DNA of 23,001 nucleotides from contig JACQPM010000080.1 of NCBI GenBank assembly GCA_016207475.1, forward strand, positions 1 to 23,001, read 5' to 3'. The position numbers and the translations under genes are program-made. Below, piece by piece: positions 20,354 through 23,001 of the stretch (position 1 is its first letter; each line of letters begins with the position of its first letter). The notes beneath the pieces are model-generated. The model saw only the letters and a program-made list of their open reading frames with translations, did not search any database and was not told the origin of the DNA. This DNA comes from Methanobacteriota archaeon (GTDB taxonomy: Archaea; Hydrothermarchaeota; Hydrothermarchaeia; Hydrothermarchaeales; JACQPM01).

Positions 20354-22027
20354 CTACATCGCCTCCAGCGGCTCGATACCCAGGAGCAGGAGGGCGTTGT
20401 GGAGCGCGATCTTCGTGGCCAGGACCAGTTCCAGGCGGAAGGCCCTCTCCCGGGTAGCCTTGAGGACCGGCTCGTACATATAGAACCTGTGGAAGGCCAT
20501 GGCCAACTCCTGGGCATACGCGGCCACCAGGTACGGCTTCCTGGCCTCGGCAGCCTCCACCACCACCAGCGGGAATTTCCCCAGGAGCCTGAGGAGGCGC
20601 TCCTCGTCCTTGGAAAGAGAAGGAGGCGCCTGGGGCGACTCCTCCTTTCCGGCCTTCTCCAGGATGCGGCACGCCCTGGCGTAGGCGTACTGGATGAAAG
20701 GCGCGCCCTGCCTCTCGAAGTCCAGGGCCTCCTCCCACCGGAAGGTGAGGCCCTTCTCCGGCGCCACCCTGATGATATTGTAGCGCACGGCGCCGGTCCC
20801 AACCTTCTCGGCCACGTGCCTCTGGAAGGCCTCGTCGGCCTCCGGCCGCCTCTTCCTCACCTCGGAGAGGGCCCTCTCCACGCTCTCCCCCACCAGCTCG
20901 TCCAGGGAGACGAAGATCCCCCTCCGGGTGGACATGGAACCTTCAGGTAGCGTGATGAACTCGTAGATTATGAACTCAGGCACCGTCTCCCCCAGGATCC
21001 GCAGGGTGGTCCGGAGCTGCTCCGCCACCAGCTTGTGGTCCGCCCCCCAGACGTCCACCACCCTGCCCTGGGAGGACTTCCAGATGTGGTAGGCTATGTC
21101 CCTGGTGGTGTAGAGGTAGGTCCCGTCCTTCCGGGTCAGGATGAGCTCCTTCTCTATCCCGAAGTCCTTGAGGTCGAGGTACAGCACCTCCCCCTCCTTG
21201 GCGTACTTAGTGGCCTTGAGCCTCTCCAGGACCTTCTCCACCGAGGAGTTGCGGACGAAGGTAGACTCCCAGACCTGGAGGTCGTGCCTTATGCCGAGGC
21301 GCTCCAGGGTGGCGACCATCCCCTGGAGGCAGTACCTGGCGGCCTCCTCGAACTCCTTCTTTATCCCCTCACCCCCGGCCTCGTACTCCCTCATCAGGCG
21401 GGCCACCTCCTCCTCCAGGCTTTTATCCTCCTCCAGAAGCCTGTTGGCTTCGATATAGACCTGGGCTGTGGCGTGGTCCTCCTTCTTATCTCTCTCCAGG
21501 CCCAGCCGCCTCAGGCCCCAGACGACGATCGCCAACTGGCGCCCCATGTCGTTCACGTAGTACTGGGCCTCCACCTCGTGGCCCGCGAACCGCATGACCC
21601 TCGCTAGGGTATCGCCTATGATGGCGTTCCGCCCGTGGCCTATGTGGAGGGGCCCGTCCGGGTTCGCCGAGGTATGCTCCAGGACGATCGTCCCCCCCGC
21701 CCCTCCCCTCCCATAGTCCCCGCCTCTCGCCTTTATCTCCCTGAGGAGGGGGATGGCGAAGGCCATGTAGTCTAGGTAGAAGTTAACGTACCCCTTCTCC
21801 GCCCTAACCTCCCTGACGTATCCCCGGGGCTTCATCTCCGAGGCCAGCTCCTCGGCTATGGTCTTGGGCGCCTTCTTCAGGGGCCTAGCCAGCTCGAAGG
21901 CTATGGGGGTGGAGAGGTCGCCAAAATCGCCGGTGGGCTCCTCGAAGGTTGCGGTGATCTCCAGACCCCGCCTCGCCAGAACCTCCTGGAGGAGGTTTCT
22001 CGCCTCCTCCAAGAATCTCCGGTACAT
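20354..22027 (-). CDS. argS: Arginyl-tRNA synthetase
   Basis: A 557-residue class I synthetase charging tRNA-Arg. The ATP-binding signature SANPDGPLHIGHGRNA holds HIGH at 128-131. The KMSKS loop is replaced by GSMSTRRG, the degenerate form usual in many arginyl synthetases. An N-terminal Add1-like domain (LLQEVLARRGLEITATFEEPTGDFGDLST) and a C-terminal DALR anticodon-binding helical domain (FIQYAYARACRILEKAG onward) are present. Length matches the family. Start ATG abuts the stop of the upstream mechanosensitive channel gene with no gap, so the two are probably one operon. Confidence 0.97.
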   Translation of the reverse strand: MYRRFLEEARNLLQEVLARRGLEITATFEEPTGDFGDLSTPIAFELARPLKKAPKTIAEELASEMKPRGYVREVRAEKGYVNFYLDYMAFAIPLLREIKARGGDYGRGGAGGTIVLEHTSANPDGPLHIGHGRNAIIGDTLARVMRFAGHEVEAQYYVNDMGRQLAIVVWGLRRLGLERDKKEDHATAQVYIEANRLLEEDKSLEEEVARLMREYEAGGEGIKKEFEEAARYCLQGMVATLERLGIRHDLQVWESTFVRNSSVEKVLERLKATKYAKEGEVLYLDLKDFGIEKELILTRKDGTYLYTTRDIAYHIWKSSQGRVVDVWGADHKLVAEQLRTTLRILGETVPEFIIYEFITLPEGSMSTRRGIFVSLDELVGESVERALSEVRKRRPEADEAFQRHVAEKVGTGAVRYNIIRVAPEKGLTFRWEEALDFERQGAPFIQYAYARACRILEKAGKEESPQAPPSLSKDEERLLRLLGKFPLVVVEAAEARKPYLVAAYAQELAMAFHRFYMYEPVLKATRERAFRLELVLATKIALHNALLLLGIEPLEAM

Positions 22028-23001
22028 CTACCCCTCCTTCGTGTGGACCACACGCTGGGGGAACGGGATCTCGATCCCTTCCCTGTCGAAGGCCTCCTTT
22101 ATCGCCGCGTAGACCTCCGATCTGATCCTCCAGCTGTGGCGCATGTTGCTGATATAGAACCTTATCCCCAGGTTTATCGCCGAGTCCCCGAACCCCTGGA
22201 CCCTGAGCTCCATCTCGGGCTCCAGGAGGACGTTCCTCTCCCTCTCGGCATATTCCATCAGCGTCTTCTTGATGACCTCGAAGGCCCTCTCCAGGTCCGT
22301 CTTGTAGGCGACGCCCACGTGGAGCTCCAGCCGCACCTTGTAGTCCATGCTGTCGTAGTTTATCGTCTCCTTGGAGAGGAAGACGGAGTTCGGTATGTTT
22401 ATGATCACGTTCTCCCTGGTCCTGATCTTCGTCGAGACTAGGCCCATGTCCACCACCTCCCCGAGGTGCTCTTCCACCTTTATCATGTCGTTGTAGTCGA
22501 AGGGGCGCTGGATGGCCAGGTACACGCCCGAGATGAGGTCCGAGATGAGGCTCTGGAGGACGAGGGCCAGGGCGGCGCCCACCATCCCGGCCGCTATGGT
22601 GATGTCCCTTACCACCCCGAAGTAGACGAGGAGGGCGATCAGCCAGAGGGCGGCGATGAAGTATTTGGTGACCCGCTCCAGGCCCAGGAGCTTCTCCCGG
22701 GGGATCCTCCTATTCTCGGCGGAGCGCCTTATCCTGAAGATGAGGACTCGGAAGAGGAGGAAGGCCGCGATGGAGATGCCGAGGATCTCCAGGGCCCTGG
22801 TGGCGAAGGCCCTCTGGATGGAGGCTACCCGCATACGCCGCTCCGCGTCCACTATGAGGGCATCGGCCTCCCTCGCCTTCTCCGGATCGCCCATGCCCAG
22901 GAAGAGTTCCTTGGCCTCTTCGAGGCCCTTCACGGCCTCCTCGTACCTCTCCCTGTTCATCGCTTCCAAGGCCTGCTCCAGGAGGGTCCTTGCCCTGACG
23001 C
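22028..23001 (-). CDS. MscS family mechanosensitive channel with N-terminal TPR-like helices, 5' end cut by the window
   Basis: The reading frame stays open to the window edge, so the N-terminus is missing; about 323 residues are visible. The first visible part (TLLEQALEAMNRERYEEAVKGL, then AREADALIVDAERR) is a TPR-like helical region. It is followed by three membrane helices; the pore-lining helix GAALALVLQSLISDLISGVYLA leads into RPFDYNDMIKVEEHLGEVVDMGLVSTKIRT and IINIPNSVFLSKETINYD, the beta domain typical of MscS, and a C-terminal alpha/beta domain. It would release osmolytes on hypo-osmotic shock. A TTG at 22969 is a possible internal start but would break the TPR pattern. Confidence 0.9.
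   Translation of the reverse strand, partial: VRARTLLEQALEAMNRERYEEAVKGLEEAKELFLGMGDPEKAREADALIVDAERRMRVASIQRAFATRALEILGISIAAFLLFRVLIFRIRRSAENRRIPREKLLGLERVTKYFIAALWLIALLVYFGVVRDITIAAGMVGAALALVLQSLISDLISGVYLAIQRPFDYNDMIKVEEHLGEVVDMGLVSTKIRTRENVIINIPNSVFLSKETINYDSMDYKVRLELHVGVAYKTDLERAFEVIKKTLMEYAERERNVLLEPEMELRVQGFGDSAINLGIRFYISNMRHSWRIRSEVYAAIKEAFDREGIEIPFPQRVVHTKEG

Noticed and set aside
1..23001. tRNA or rRNA genes, CRISPR arrays, insertion sequences, att sites, riboswitches
   Set aside because: I looked for cloverleaf-like segments with the conserved GTTCGA loop, repeated spaced units and transposase motifs, and saw none that I could support.

Overview
The window looks like a chromosomal segment of a G+C-rich archaeon. 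Evidence: two DUF63 membrane proteins (an archaeal family), an archaeal/eukaryotic-type prolyl-tRNA synthetase with a C-terminal zinc site, a GxGD presenilin-like protease, a split aconitase-X pair of the archaeal mevalonate pathway, and AT-rich TATA-like boxes lying about 26 bases upstream of start codons, which implies many leaderless mRNAs. The c-type cytochromes point to an anaerobe that respires through multiheme proteins. I cannot place the lineage further; a euryarchaeal-grade group is most likely, but that is inference.

Layout. 1-5.8 kb: a TIM-barrel glycosidase-like protein, DoxX, a 51-residue zinc ribbon, two DUF63 paralogues on either side of a presenilin-like protease, proS and a DUF3147-like membrane protein. 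5.85-7.3 kb: two A+T-richer secreted proteins (one a TPR protein, one a lipoprotein). 7.3-10.3 kb: an acylphosphatase with a helical tail, then a defence-like island made of a Doc/Fic toxin, a 39-residue tail-to-tail gene, a DpnI-like methyl-directed endonuclease and a divergent DNA methyltransferase. 10.35-14.06 kb: four genes joined by 4-base start/stop overlaps, encoding the two phosphomevalonate dehydratase subunits with an ATP-grasp enzyme between them, then a site-2 protease. 14.1-14.9 kb: a Cys-rich winged-helix-like protein and a small PD-(D/E)XK protein. 14.9-19.2 kb: an electron-transfer locus with a monohaem lipoprotein cytochrome, a 12-haem cytochrome with a CGP-type C-terminal anchor, a membrane protein with two H-x13-H helices (predicted dihaem cytochrome b) and an 8-haem cytochrome. 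19.2-23 kb: a PLDc_N-like membrane protein, TatD, argS and an MscS channel cut by the window end.

How it works together. The cytochrome locus reads as a complete path from the quinone pool (b-type membrane protein) through an anchored 8-haem protein to a surface-anchored 12-haem protein. The DpnI-like gene keeps the DpnI zinc cysteines, catalytic Asp and Lys and the winged helix, but has Gln for the catalytic Glu. Genes are packed very tightly: two convergent pairs share one CTAG as both stop codons, and two AT-rich elements appear to drive leaderless genes in both directions. No tRNA, rRNA, CRISPR array or insertion sequence was seen. No gene-free stretch exceeds about 120 bases.
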